DNA from: an uncultured Collinsella sp.
GTDB lineage: Bacteria > Actinomycetota > Coriobacteriia > Coriobacteriales > Coriobacteriaceae
Assembly (NCBI GenBank): GCA_900540995.1
Contig: UQHO01000004.1
Location: forward strand, 21,993-85,992
DNA: 64,000 bases
Reading direction: 5' to 3'
Shown piece after piece: positions 54,781 to 63,502 of this stretch. A program made the translations under genes and the position numbers. Below the pieces are notes generated by a model, which saw nothing but the letters and a program-made list of their open reading frames with translations, did not search any database and had not been told where the DNA came from. Within the stretch, counting starts at the first letter, position 1. Every line of letters starts with the position of its first letter.

Positions 54781-55923
54781 TTAGGAACGCTGCTGCGGCT
54801 TCCAGGAACCCACATTGGCGTCGTACTGGTTCAGCGCGCTGTTGCCGCCCTGCGCGATGGGAGCCAGGATCTCGCTTTGGTGGGAACTCATCGACTCGCC
54901 ATCGGGAATGGCCAGCGAGATGTCCCAACTCTGGCAGATCACGTCGACACGCTCGTACATCCACTCGGCAAGCTGCTTTAAGTGGGCGATGTCATCCGCA
55001 TAGACCGTATCGTCCTGGTACTTAAGGTTGTTGAGCTCATCTTGCGTCTTTTTGATCTGGTCGCGCAGGGCGTAGGCACTCTGCGACAGCTCCTGACGGG
55101 TGGACAGCGGCGTTCGGAGATAACCGTTGTTAAAGGAATCGATGACCTCGCCGATCTGGTCCTCGTCGCCGTAGGACACGATGGTCTGATACAGACCGTC
55201 GAGCCTGGTATAGAGCTGATCATCGGTCAGCACGGTTTCTTCCTGGACCACCTCGGCAGAATCGTCCTGCTTGGTATCGTCCTCAGTCGCCTCGCCCTTT
55301 TGGCGCGTGGGGAAGGTCGTCTGCGCGGCTTGGCCAAACTGGTCATAGAGGCCAGGCATGACACCCATGGGATCGGTCGTCACGAACCAATAGGCACCAC
55401 CGCACACAAAGGCAAGGATCGCGATGACGATGAGCGGCTTAGGGATATGACGCTTGTGCTTGTGATAAGCGTCCTCGTCGGGATGCACCTTGCGCTTGGG
55501 TTTTTGAGGATCGTCATGCAGGGAAACGGGCGTGGGAATATCGACCTTGGGGATACCGAAATCCTTATCGAAAGCCGGCAGCACGCAGGTCTCGTTAGGA
55601 TCAGCGGCATCCGAAAGCACCGCAGCGGCAGAGGCCGGCGCATGCGGCACCTCGGTATCGATCTGCTCTTGCGTTAGGCGCGGAAAGCCCGCCGTGCGGC
55701 CCGCTGCCAGGTCGGATGCGGCCGCGTCCTCGGAGAGGATACCCGGAGCGGGGCGTCCGCATTTGGGGCACGTGCGATCATGCGGAGAAAGACGGGCACC
55801 GCAGCCCTCACAGAACACGAACTCGGTGTGCTCCGGACCATCGCCCGGACCCACATAGGCGTTGCAGTAGGGGCAGAACGAGGCGCCGTCCTCGATAGTC
55901 TTAAGGCAATGCGGGCAGATCAC
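54781..55923 (-). CDS. zinc-ribbon membrane protein
   Basis: 380 residues. Two C4 zinc ribbons at the N-terminus (residues 3-20: CPHC and CPYC; 38-55: CEGC and CPKC), a disordered acidic stretch, the basic KHKRHIPK and a membrane helix at about 161-181. The rest, outside the membrane, is acidic then helical (about 225-350), with LSTRQELSQSAYALRDQIKK. No family could be named. GTG start at 55923 with AGAGG 5 nt before; a TTG at 55953 lacks a ribosome-binding site. Confidence 0.75.
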   Translation of the reverse strand: MICPHCLKTIEDGASFCPYCNAYVGPGDGPEHTEFVFCEGCGARLSPHDRTCPKCGRPAPGILSEDAAASDLAAGRTAGFPRLTQEQIDTEVPHAPASAAAVLSDAADPNETCVLPAFDKDFGIPKVDIPTPVSLHDDPQKPKRKVHPDEDAYHKHKRHIPKPLIVIAILAFVCGGAYWFVTTDPMGVMPGLYDQFGQAAQTTFPTRQKGEATEDDTKQDDSAEVVQEETVLTDDQLYTRLDGLYQTIVSYGDEDQIGEVIDSFNNGYLRTPLSTRQELSQSAYALRDQIKKTQDELNNLKYQDDTVYADDIAHLKQLAEWMYERVDVICQSWDISLAIPDGESMSSHQSEILAPIAQGGNSALNQYDANVGSWKPQQRS

Positions 55924-56026
55924 GGCATCCTCTTTTCGAAGCAATTCAAACAATCGAGGTTAGAGCATAACATCGCCACGGCCCCACAGGAGCAAGGCAC
56001 CAATTCAACATCGCCAGGGCGCGTAG

Positions 56027-58744
56027 TTATTTCTTCTTTTTGCTTGGCATCGAGACTTTGATGCCTTGGGCGGACTTGGTCACGCGGGAGCGCTTGACTC
56101 CGGTACTCTTCTTTTTCTTGGGCTGGGCCTGGGCCACGCCCTCGAGTGCGCGGGCCTCGGCCTCACGAACGGTGCGAGCTTCGCGGCGCTGCGCCATGTC
56201 GGCGGCGACGCGCTTGGCAAAACGCTCGGCCGTCGAACCCGTCGAGCTCACCTTGCCGCCACCGCGACCCAAGCGGACGCGCACACCGCGGCCAAAACCA
56301 GTTGCGGCATGACGACGACGCGGCTTGAGCGAATCCATCATCGTGGCGAGCTTAAAGAACACCGAGCAAGTGATGACCACGATGACAGCCAAGATAACCA
56401 TCTGGCCCATCGACAGGTTGGCAATAGACAGCAGCTTCGGGAATCCGATAACGCCCGTCAGGATGCCGGCAACTACAAACACAAAGAGCGCCACACGTAA
56501 GGGCGTGAGGGGCTGCGAGATACGCCAGATCAGGCTGACACTCGCCGCGCACGACGTAAGTAGGCACATCGTAGACAGCGTGAGCTGGTTAAAGCCGAAC
56601 ACGCGCGCCACAAAGATATCGAGCGCCGCGGCCAAAATGACCGCAAGCGACGCCGGCAGTGCCCGCTTGAGCACGTTCGTCAGGAACGACCCCTTCACGC
56701 GAGCATTGTTGGGCTCCAGGCCCAACACAAAGCCCGGCGCGCCAATGCAGAAGAAGTTGATGAGCGTCATCTGAATCGGCTCGAAAGGGTACGGCGGCAG
56801 TGCGATGCACAGCGCCGCCAGGCCCATCGAGAACAGCGTCTTGGTCAAGAACAGCGAAGCCGAACGCTGCAGGTTGTTGATGGAGCGACGGCCCTCGGCC
56901 ACCACGGCGGGCATCGAGGCAAAGTCGTTGTCGACGAGCACGATCTCGGCCACGTTGCGCGCGGCATCGGAGCCGGCCGCCATGGCGACGGAGCAGTCGG
57001 CCTCCTTGAGCGCCAGCACGTCGTTGACGCCGTCGCCCGTCATGGCCACGGTGTGCTCGCGGCGCTTGAGTGCCTGCACGAGCTCGCGCTTCTGCTGCGG
57101 GGTCACACGACCAAAAACATGGTAGCGGTCCACTGCGGCATCGAGCTTGGCCGGCGTATCGAGCGTCGTGGCGTCCACATAAGCGTCCGCCCCCGGCACG
57201 CCCACCACGCGCGCGATCGACGACACCGTACGCGGGTCGTCGCCACTGATCACGTTAAGGGTCACGCCCTGCTCGTTAAAGTAGCCGATGGTCTCGGCCG
57301 CCGAGGTACGAATCTCGTCGCGGATGGTCACAAAGCCCACGGGCTCGGCCTCGCCCACCATATCGCCATCGGGCGTAAAGCCGTCCACGCGCGCCACCAC
57401 GAGCACGCGGCAGGTATCGGCAAGCTCGGCGACACGGTTCTCGACCTGGGCAAACGCACGATCAGAGAGCACAAACTGCGCCGCACCCATCACATAGGAG
57501 CCCTGCGCAAACGAGGCACCACTCCACTTTTTGGAGGACGAGAACGGAATGACCGACAGCGGCTCAGACACCTCGACCGGGCGATCGGCGTAATAGTTGA
57601 GCAGCGCCTGGCAGGTCTCGTTGGCATCGGCCGAGGTCGCACGCGCCACGTTAGCCAGCGCAAAATCGAGCACCGTGGTATCGACGGGAACGGCGGCGTC
57701 GCTCTCCCCCACACCCATACCCTCGACCGGTAGCGGATAGGTACCCTCGACCTCCATGCGACCCGACGTGATGGTGCCCGTCTTGTCCAGGCACAGCACG
57801 TCGACGCGAGCGAGCGTCTCGATGCAGTAAAGCTGCTGCGCCAGCACCTTGCGGCGGGCCAGGCGCACCGTGGCGATGGCGAGCACCGACGAGGTCAGCA
57901 GCACCAGGCCTTGCGGGATCATGCCCAGCAGGGCGCCCACCGTGGACAGCAGCGCCGACGAAGGCACATGACCAGCCAACAGCTCGGAGAAGCACCACGA
58001 AAGCGCGCTATCGCCCGGGGTTCCCGCGCCATCCCACAGCTCGCTCACACTCGAGGCAAACAACGCCAAACCGAGCGGGATCATGATGATGCTCGCAAAG
58101 CGCACGATGGCGTTGAGCGCGTTCATGATCTCGGAATTGACCTTTTTGACGTACTTGGCCTCGTTATTAATTTTGGCCACGTAGTTGTCGGCGCCGACAT
58201 GGATCACGCGGGCGCGCAGCAGGCCCGAGTCGATAAAGCTGCCGCTCATGAGCTCGGAACCTGGCTGTTTCTTGATAAGGTCGCTCTCGCCCGTCAGCAG
58301 GCTCTCGTTCACGAGCGCCTCGCCCGAAACCACCACGGCGTCGGCGGGAATCTGGTCGCCGCGCCCCAGGCGAATGATGTCATCGAGCACGATCTGGTCC
58401 AGGTCGAGCTCCACCTCGGCGCCGTCGCGCACCGCGATGGCCTTCTTGGAGGTCAGCAGCGTGAGCTTATCGACCATCTTCTTGGAACGCATGGACTGGA
58501 TGACGCCAATAGCGGTATTGAGAAACACCACGAACAGGAACGTCAGATTCTTAAACGAACCGGTCAAAATGACCAGGAACGCCAAGATCACGTTGATCAA
58601 ATTGAACAGCGTGCAGAGGTTCTCGATGATGAGCTCTTTGACCGACTTGGTCTTGAGCTCCATGTTGCGGTTGATCTTACCGGCGGCGATGCGCTCCTCG
58701 ACCTCGGCGGTTGAGAGTCCGCGCTCGATATCCGTTGCTGCCAT
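56027..58744 (-). CDS. P-type cation-transporting ATPase with long basic C-terminal tail
   Basis: HAD-type ATPase of 905 residues. The A-domain has TGES near residue 152, the phosphorylated Asp320 is in LCLDKTGTITSG, the hinge MTGDGVNDVLALKEAD follows near residue 595, and membrane helix 4 carries GMIPQGLVLL. It lacks N-terminal heavy-metal-binding domains and CPx, and resembles the CtpE-type (Ca-transporting) actinobacterial ATPases; the ion is inference. The last 100 residues form an unusual Lys/Arg-rich cytoplasmic tail ending SMPSKKKK. Start ATG 58744 is uncertain (ATG 58756 or GTG 58759 possible). Confidence 0.9.
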   Translation of the reverse strand: MAATDIERGLSTAEVEERIAAGKINRNMELKTKSVKELIIENLCTLFNLINVILAFLVILTGSFKNLTFLFVVFLNTAIGVIQSMRSKKMVDKLTLLTSKKAIAVRDGAEVELDLDQIVLDDIIRLGRGDQIPADAVVVSGEALVNESLLTGESDLIKKQPGSELMSGSFIDSGLLRARVIHVGADNYVAKINNEAKYVKKVNSEIMNALNAIVRFASIIMIPLGLALFASSVSELWDGAGTPGDSALSWCFSELLAGHVPSSALLSTVGALLGMIPQGLVLLTSSVLAIATVRLARRKVLAQQLYCIETLARVDVLCLDKTGTITSGRMEVEGTYPLPVEGMGVGESDAAVPVDTTVLDFALANVARATSADANETCQALLNYYADRPVEVSEPLSVIPFSSSKKWSGASFAQGSYVMGAAQFVLSDRAFAQVENRVAELADTCRVLVVARVDGFTPDGDMVGEAEPVGFVTIRDEIRTSAAETIGYFNEQGVTLNVISGDDPRTVSSIARVVGVPGADAYVDATTLDTPAKLDAAVDRYHVFGRVTPQQKRELVQALKRREHTVAMTGDGVNDVLALKEADCSVAMAAGSDAARNVAEIVLVDNDFASMPAVVAEGRRSINNLQRSASLFLTKTLFSMGLAALCIALPPYPFEPIQMTLINFFCIGAPGFVLGLEPNNARVKGSFLTNVLKRALPASLAVILAAALDIFVARVFGFNQLTLSTMCLLTSCAASVSLIWRISQPLTPLRVALFVFVVAGILTGVIGFPKLLSIANLSMGQMVILAVIVVITCSVFFKLATMMDSLKPRRRHAATGFGRGVRVRLGRGGGKVSSTGSTAERFAKRVAADMAQRREARTVREAEARALEGVAQAQPKKKKSTGVKRSRVTKSAQGIKVSMPSKKKK

Positions 58745-58775
58745 ACCACGTCCCATCACGTCGCGTCGGTATAAG

Positions 58776-58808
58776 AAAAACCGCCCGGACCATGCGAGGT
58801 TCGGACGG
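58776..58808 (-). terminator. tRNA-Arg terminator
   Basis: Minus strand CCGTCCGAACC pairs with GGTCCGGGCGG around TCGCAT (one mismatch, one G-T pair), followed by TTTTTC. It separates the tRNA from the ATPase gene. Confidence 0.8.
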
Positions 58809-58821
58809 TCTTACGTTCGAT

Positions 58822-58897
58822 GGTGCCCCATGTTGGATTCGAACCAACGGCCTTCTGCTCCGGAGGCAGACGCTCTAATCCCCTGAGCTAATAGGGC
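58822..58897 (-). tRNA. tRNA-Arg (anticodon CCG)
   Basis: Minus strand starts GCCCTATTAGCTCAG; the anticodon arm TCTGC-CTCCGGA-GCAGA gives CCG, reading CGG codons. The T-arm is GTTGG-TTCGAAT-CCAAC, the acceptor stem has seven pairs with one G-T, and the CCA end is encoded (58822-58824). It has 76 nt including CCA. Confidence 0.95.
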
Positions 58898-58908
58898 CAA
58901 CGTTTGGC

Positions 58909-58938
58909 ATTATACCCAAGTGCACCACGGGCTATCAA
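58909..58938 (-). promoter_or_regulatory. tRNA-Arg promoter
   Basis: Minus strand TTGATA (58933-58938), 18-nt spacer, perfect -10 TATAAT (58909-58914), 11 nt before the mature tRNA 5' end. Confidence 0.85.
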
Positions 58939-59028
58939 AATAAAAGAAAAAGCTTTGCAATTACGTGGGAGACGCGGCGCAACGGCCCACTTTAGAAGGC
59001 AAAAGCGAGTCAGATAGTATAAACTCTC

Positions 59029-59091
59029 ATGCACCATATATACACGGCTCGCGATGCGGGCCGTTTTTGCAAGGGTTATCCATCGAGGTGA
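59029..59091 (+). CDS. possible 20-residue leader peptide of the aro operon
   Basis: ATG 59029 opens a 20-codon frame (MHHIYTARDAGRFCKGYPSR) ending 10 nt before the aroF start. A TAGTAT -10-like hexamer at 59015-59020 would start transcription about 2 nt before this ATG. It contains two Tyr and one Phe codon, which fits attenuation by aromatic amino acids only weakly. It has no independent support as a coding sequence. Confidence 0.3.
   Translation: MHHIYTARDAGRFCKGYPSR
59044..59068 (+). terminator. terminator-like hairpin upstream of aroF
   Basis: ACGGCTC pairs with GGGCCGT (one G-T pair) around GCGATGC and is followed by TTTTT. It lies after the probable promoter and 33 nt before aroF, so it would act as an attenuator rather than end an upstream gene. 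Confidence 0.5.
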
Positions 59092-59101
59092 GAGGCACAC
59101 C

Positions 59102-60127
59102 ATGATTGCTATTTTAAAGCAGAGCGCCAGCGACGAGGCCGTCAGCCATATCGTCAGCTGGATTGAGAAAAAGGGCCTGAAGACCGACGTCTCGCGCGGC
59201 GAGAACGAGACGATCATCGGCCTGGTGGGCGATACGACCAAGATCGACCCGTTCCTGCTCGAGTCCATGGACGTCGTCGAGCGCGTGCAGCGCGTCTCCG
59301 AGCCGTTCAAGCGCGCCAACCGCAAGTTCCACCCCGAGGACTCCGTCATCGACTGCGGCCACGGCGTCAAGATCGGCGGCGACCAGTTCCAGGTCATCGC
59401 CGGCCCGTGCTCCGTCGAGGGCGAGAACCTCATCCGCATCGCCCGCCGCGTAAAGGCCGCCGGCGCCACGATGCTGCGCGGTGGCGCCTACAAGCCCCGC
59501 ACCTCCCCGTACGCCTACCAGGGCATGGGCCCCGCCGGCCTGGACCTGCTGTGCGAGGCATCGGCCGAGCTCGACATGCCGATTGTCACCGAGATCATGG
59601 ACCCGCGCGACGTGCAGGTCTTCCTGGACAAGAAGATCGATGTCATGCAGATCGGCGCCCGCAACGCCCAGAACTTCCCCCTGCTCAAGGAGGTCGGCAA
59701 GACCAAGACCCCGATCCTGCTCAAGCGCGGTATGTCCGGCACCGTCGACGAGCTGCTCATGGCAGCCGAGTACATCATGAGCGAGGGCAACGACAACGTC
59801 ATCCTGTGCGAGCGCGGCATCCGCACCTTCGAGACCCGCACCCGCAACACCTTCGACCTCAACGCCGTGCCGGTGCTGCACCACCTGTCGCACCTGCCCG
59901 TCGTCGCCGACCCCAGCCACGCCACCGGTTACACCCGCTATGTTGAGCCCATGGCGCTCGCCGCGACCGCCTGCGGCGCCAACGGTCTGGAGATCGAGGT
60001 CCACGACGACCCGAGCCACGCTTGGTCCGACGGTGCTCAGGCCCTCACCCCCGACCAGTTCGACGACACCATGCGCCGCATCCGCGCCATCCGCGAGGTT
60101 GTCTGCCAAGAGACCGTTCAGGAGTAG
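59102..60127 (+). CDS. aroF: 3-deoxy-7-phosphoheptulonate synthase (DAHP synthase, type I-beta)
   Basis: First step of the shikimate pathway: PEP + erythrose 4-phosphate to DAHP. An N-terminal ferredoxin-like regulatory domain (about 1-75) precedes the barrel; VIAGPCSVEGENL near residue 98, GGAYKPRTSPYAYQGMG near residue 125, and DPSHATGY near residue 277 are family motifs. It has 341 residues. The ATG at 59102 is preceded by GAGGTGAGAGG; the longer frame from 59054 lacks support. Confidence 0.97.
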   Translation: MIAILKQSASDEAVSHIVSWIEKKGLKTDVSRGENETIIGLVGDTTKIDPFLLESMDVVERVQRVSEPFKRANRKFHPEDSVIDCGHGVKIGGDQFQVIAGPCSVEGENLIRIARRVKAAGATMLRGGAYKPRTSPYAYQGMGPAGLDLLCEASAELDMPIVTEIMDPRDVQVFLDKKIDVMQIGARNAQNFPLLKEVGKTKTPILLKRGMSGTVDELLMAAEYIMSEGNDNVILCERGIRTFETRTRNTFDLNAVPVLHHLSHLPVVADPSHATGYTRYVEPMALAATACGANGLEIEVHDDPSHAWSDGAQALTPDQFDDTMRRIRAIREVVCQETVQE

Positions 60128-60130
60128 CCC

Positions 60131-61045
60131 ATGGGTACGGTGAGAAACGCCCGCGTTAACCAGGGTGGCCCCAAGTGCGCCGGCATCGTGGGCCTGGGCC
60201 TCATCGGCGGCAGCTTTGCCCGCGGTTATGCGCAGGCGGGCGTCCGCGTGCTGGCCTGGGACCCCGACGACGACGTCATGACGGCCGCCAGCATGGGCAC
60301 CGTTGCCGGCGAGCTCAACGACGAGACGCTCGGCGAATGCGACATCATCGTCCTGGCATGCTACCCCGAGGCCTGCATCGAGTGGCTCGAGGCGCACGCC
60401 CAGGCACTCGCCGACGCCACCGACACCGAGGCCATCATGGGCCCCGTGGTGATCGACACCGTGGGCGTCAAGGGCATCGTGTGCGAGCGCGCCTTTAAGC
60501 TTGCCCGCGAGCACGGTTTTTACTTTGTGGGCGCGCATCCCATGGCGGGCACGCAGTTCTCGGGCTACGCGCACTCCCGCGCCGACCTGTTCCAGGGCGC
60601 ACCGCTCGTGCTCGTACCGCCCGCAGTGGACGACGCACTTAAGCTGGAGCTTTTGGGCCAGGTGCGCGAGATGGTACGCCCCTTGGGCTTTGGCAAGTTC
60701 AGCGTAACGAGCGCTGCCGAGCACGACCGCGTCATCGCCTTTACGAGCCAGCTCGCGCACGTCGTCTCCAACGCCTATGTTAAGAGCCCGACCGCTCAGG
60801 TCCACCACGGCTTTTCGGCCGGCAGCTACCGCGACCTCACCCGCGTGGCGCATCTCAATCCGCAGATGTGGTCCGAGCTCATGATCGACGACGCCGATGC
60901 GCTCGCCTTCGAGATTGACCATCTGATCGAATCGCTCGGCGCCTACAGCCGCGCCCTTAAAGACCGCGACCAGCGCTACCTGGAGAATCTCCTTGCCGAG
61001 GGCGACCGCATCAAGCGTGCGCTCGACGACGAGGCCTCCCACTAG
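60131..61045 (+). CDS. tyrA: prephenate dehydrogenase
   Basis: NAD(P)-dependent oxidation of prephenate to 4-hydroxyphenylpyruvate for tyrosine. Rossmann motif GIVGLGLIGGSFARGY near residue 17, VIDTVGVKG near 114, AHPMAGTQFSGYAH near 137. It has 304 residues and no ACT domain. It begins 3 nt after the aroF stop, with GGAG inside the aroF end. Confidence 0.95.
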   Translation: MGTVRNARVNQGGPKCAGIVGLGLIGGSFARGYAQAGVRVLAWDPDDDVMTAASMGTVAGELNDETLGECDIIVLACYPEACIEWLEAHAQALADATDTEAIMGPVVIDTVGVKGIVCERAFKLAREHGFYFVGAHPMAGTQFSGYAHSRADLFQGAPLVLVPPAVDDALKLELLGQVREMVRPLGFGKFSVTSAAEHDRVIAFTSQLAHVVSNAYVKSPTAQVHHGFSAGSYRDLTRVAHLNPQMWSELMIDDADALAFEIDHLIESLGAYSRALKDRDQRYLENLLAEGDRIKRALDDEASH

Positions 61046-61081
61046 ACCACCTATCACGCCAGGTCGAAAGGACCGAAGCTT

Positions 61082-62188
61082 ATGGCGATTACCATCGATA
61101 TCGACACCGCACGCCCCTACCAGGTGCATGTGGGCACGTTTTTGCTGGAGCAGGCAGGCCCGCTCGTCCGCGCCACCGCCGGCGGCACCCGCGCCGTCAT
61201 CGTGACGGACACCAACGTAGGCCCCCTCTACCAGATGCCCGTTAAGCAGAGCCTCGAATCCGCAGGCTACGAGGTGAGCATCTGCACCTTCGAGGCCGGT
61301 GAGGCCCATAAGCGCGCCGAGACCTACATTGCCATTTTGGAGTTTGTGGCCGAGCACGAGCTTTCGCGCTCCGACGTGATCGTGGCGCTCGGCGGCGGCG
61401 TCGTGGGCGACGTGGCGGGCTTTGTGGCCGCCACCTACATGCGCGGCTGCAAGTTTGTGCAGATTCCCACAAGCCTGCTCGCCATGGTGGATTCGTCGGT
61501 CGGCGGCAAGACGGCCATCGACCTGGCAGCTGGCAAGAACCTGGCCGGTGCCTTTTGGCAGCCGAGCGTGGTCATCGCCGATGTGGGGTGCCTGGCAACC
61601 CTCACGCCCGAGCAGTTCGCCGACGGCTGCGGAGAGGTCGTCAAGCACGCCGTCATCGCCGACCCCGAGCTCTTCGCCGAGCTGGAGAAGACCCCGCTCA
61701 CGCTTGAGCTGCTGAACCGCGACGTGGCCCGTGTGGCGCTCATCATCGCCCGCAATATCGACATCAAGCGCGCCGTGGTCGTTGCCGACGAGCGCGAAAC
61801 CAATCAGCGCAAGCTCCTCAACTTTGGACACAGCGCCGGACACGCCGTCGAGGCCTGCGAGCACTTTGAGCTCGGACACGGCAACTGCGTGTCAATCGGC
61901 ATGGGTATCATCACGCGCGCCGCAGCCCTGCACGGCATTTGCGACGCAGAGCTGCCCGATCGTATTGAGGAGCTCTGCGCCCGCCACGGCCTCAAGACCC
62001 GCTGCGACCTAGATGCCGATGCCGTCTTTGCCGAGGCGCTCCACGACAAAAAGCGCGCGGGCGACACCATCGACCTGGTAATTCCGCACGGAATTGGCCG
62101 CTGCAGCATCGACCGCACGCCGCTTTCCACCTTCCACGATTTGATTGCCGAGGGCCTCGGCCAGAAGGGAGACGCTTCCGCATGTTAG
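61082..62188 (+). CDS. aroB: 3-dehydroquinate synthase
   Basis: Zn/NAD enzyme making dehydroquinate from DAHP. VALGGGVVGDVAGFVAATYMRG near residue 101 is the NAD-binding segment; QIPTSLLAMVDSSVGGKTAI near residue 137 and FGHSAGHAVE near residue 247 carry substrate and zinc ligands. It has 368 residues. AAAGGACC lies upstream of the ATG. Confidence 0.97.
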   Translation: MAITIDIDTARPYQVHVGTFLLEQAGPLVRATAGGTRAVIVTDTNVGPLYQMPVKQSLESAGYEVSICTFEAGEAHKRAETYIAILEFVAEHELSRSDVIVALGGGVVGDVAGFVAATYMRGCKFVQIPTSLLAMVDSSVGGKTAIDLAAGKNLAGAFWQPSVVIADVGCLATLTPEQFADGCGEVVKHAVIADPELFAELEKTPLTLELLNRDVARVALIIARNIDIKRAVVVADERETNQRKLLNFGHSAGHAVEACEHFELGHGNCVSIGMGIITRAAALHGICDAELPDRIEELCARHGLKTRCDLDADAVFAEALHDKKRAGDTIDLVIPHGIGRCSIDRTPLSTFHDLIAEGLGQKGDASAC

Positions 62189-63501
62189 CCCGCATTACCC
62201 CGTCCCCGCTCAAGGGCACCGTTCCCGCCATCGCGTCCAAGTCGATGGCGCATCGCCTGATCATCTGCGCTGCGCTTGCCAACGGCGAGACGCACGTTAC
62301 CTGCAACACCACCTGCGCCGACATCGAGGCCACGGTGCGTTGCCTCACGGCGCTCGGCGCCCGCATCGAGACCGCAGAGGACGGCTTCCGGGTCCACCCC
62401 ACCATGAAGAGCATTGAGTTTGGCCTGCTCAAAGCCCTTGCCGGCGGCACGCTCGACTGCGGCGAGAGCGGCTCAACGCTCCGCTTTATGCTGCCCGTCG
62501 CCTGCGCGCTGGGGGCAGAGGCAACCTTTGTGGGCCAGGGCCGTCTGGGCGCCCGCCCGCTCTCCCCGCTCTCCGATGAGATCATTGCCGCCGGCTGCGA
62601 CCTGCAGGGTCTGGGCGGTTTTCCGCTCAAGACGAGCGGACGCATGCGCCCGGGCACCTTTGTGCTGCCGGGCAACGTGAGCTCGCAGTACATCTCGGGC
62701 CTGCTGTTGGCAGCCCCGCTGCTCGCCCAGCCCTCCTGCGTGCAGGTGACCGGCCTCATTGAGAGCCGCCCCTACATCAACCTGACGATCCAGGCCATGA
62801 AGGCCTTTGGCGTCGAGGTCAACGTCGAGCGTATTCCGGCCAAGGACGGCCAGCCCGAGGTCACGAACTTCCGCGTGAACAGCGGCTCGTACCGCACGCC
62901 CGGCAGCGTAGCCGTCGAGGGCGACTGGTCCAACGCCGCCTTTTGGCTGTGCGCCGGCGCCATCGGCAGCGACCCCATCACCGTCGAGGGCGTGTCGCTG
63001 AGTTCCGCACAGGGCGACCGCAACGTGCTCGCCGCGCTCTCGCGCTTTGGCGCCCGCATCGTGCGCTCCACCAACGCCGTCACCGTCCAGTCCGACAAGC
63101 TCGCCGGCTTTGAGATGAGCGCGCACGACATTCCGGACCTGGTGCCCGTCATCTCGGCCGTGGCATCGCTGGCTCAGGGCCGCACGTTCATCCGTGACTG
63201 TGCACGCCTACGCATCAAGGAATCTGACCGTCTGGCCACCACCACCCGCGAGCTCACCGCGCTGGGCGCGCAGGTGCGCATCGCCGGTGACGACCTCATC
63301 ATCAAGGGTGTCGATGCCTTCAGCGGCGGCGAGGTCGATTCGCACAACGACCACCGCATCGCCATGATGGCCGCCATCGCCGCGAGCCGTGCCACCGGCG
63401 AGGTCGTGATCCACGGCGCCGAGGCCGTCAACAAGTCCTATCCCGATTTCTTCGACCACTACCGCCTGCTGGGCGGCAAGGTCACACTCGAGGAGGAATA
63501 G
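62182..63501 (+). CDS. aroA: 3-phosphoshikimate 1-carboxyvinyltransferase (EPSP synthase)
   Basis: Condenses shikimate 3-phosphate with PEP. PAIASKSMAHRLIICAALA near residue 14, GESGSTLRFMLPVA near residue 94, and ESDRLATTTRELTALG and HNDHRIAMMAA near the C-terminus. The region after the Lys/Ser motif and the ESGSTLRF motif suggest a class that differs from the Escherichia enzyme. It has 439 residues. It overlaps the aroB end by 7 nt. Confidence 0.96.
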   Translation: MLARITPSPLKGTVPAIASKSMAHRLIICAALANGETHVTCNTTCADIEATVRCLTALGARIETAEDGFRVHPTMKSIEFGLLKALAGGTLDCGESGSTLRFMLPVACALGAEATFVGQGRLGARPLSPLSDEIIAAGCDLQGLGGFPLKTSGRMRPGTFVLPGNVSSQYISGLLLAAPLLAQPSCVQVTGLIESRPYINLTIQAMKAFGVEVNVERIPAKDGQPEVTNFRVNSGSYRTPGSVAVEGDWSNAAFWLCAGAIGSDPITVEGVSLSSAQGDRNVLAALSRFGARIVRSTNAVTVQSDKLAGFEMSAHDIPDLVPVISAVASLAQGRTFIRDCARLRIKESDRLATTTRELTALGAQVRIAGDDLIIKGVDAFSGGEVDSHNDHRIAMMAAIAASRATGEVVIHGAEAVNKSYPDFFDHYRLLGGKVTLEEE

Positions 63502-63502
63502 C

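Noticed and set aside
59114..61879. 921-codon open frame opposite aroF-tyrA-aroB
   Set aside because: Antisense shadow crossing three real genes and their junctions; no promoter, ribosome-binding site or recognisable domain.
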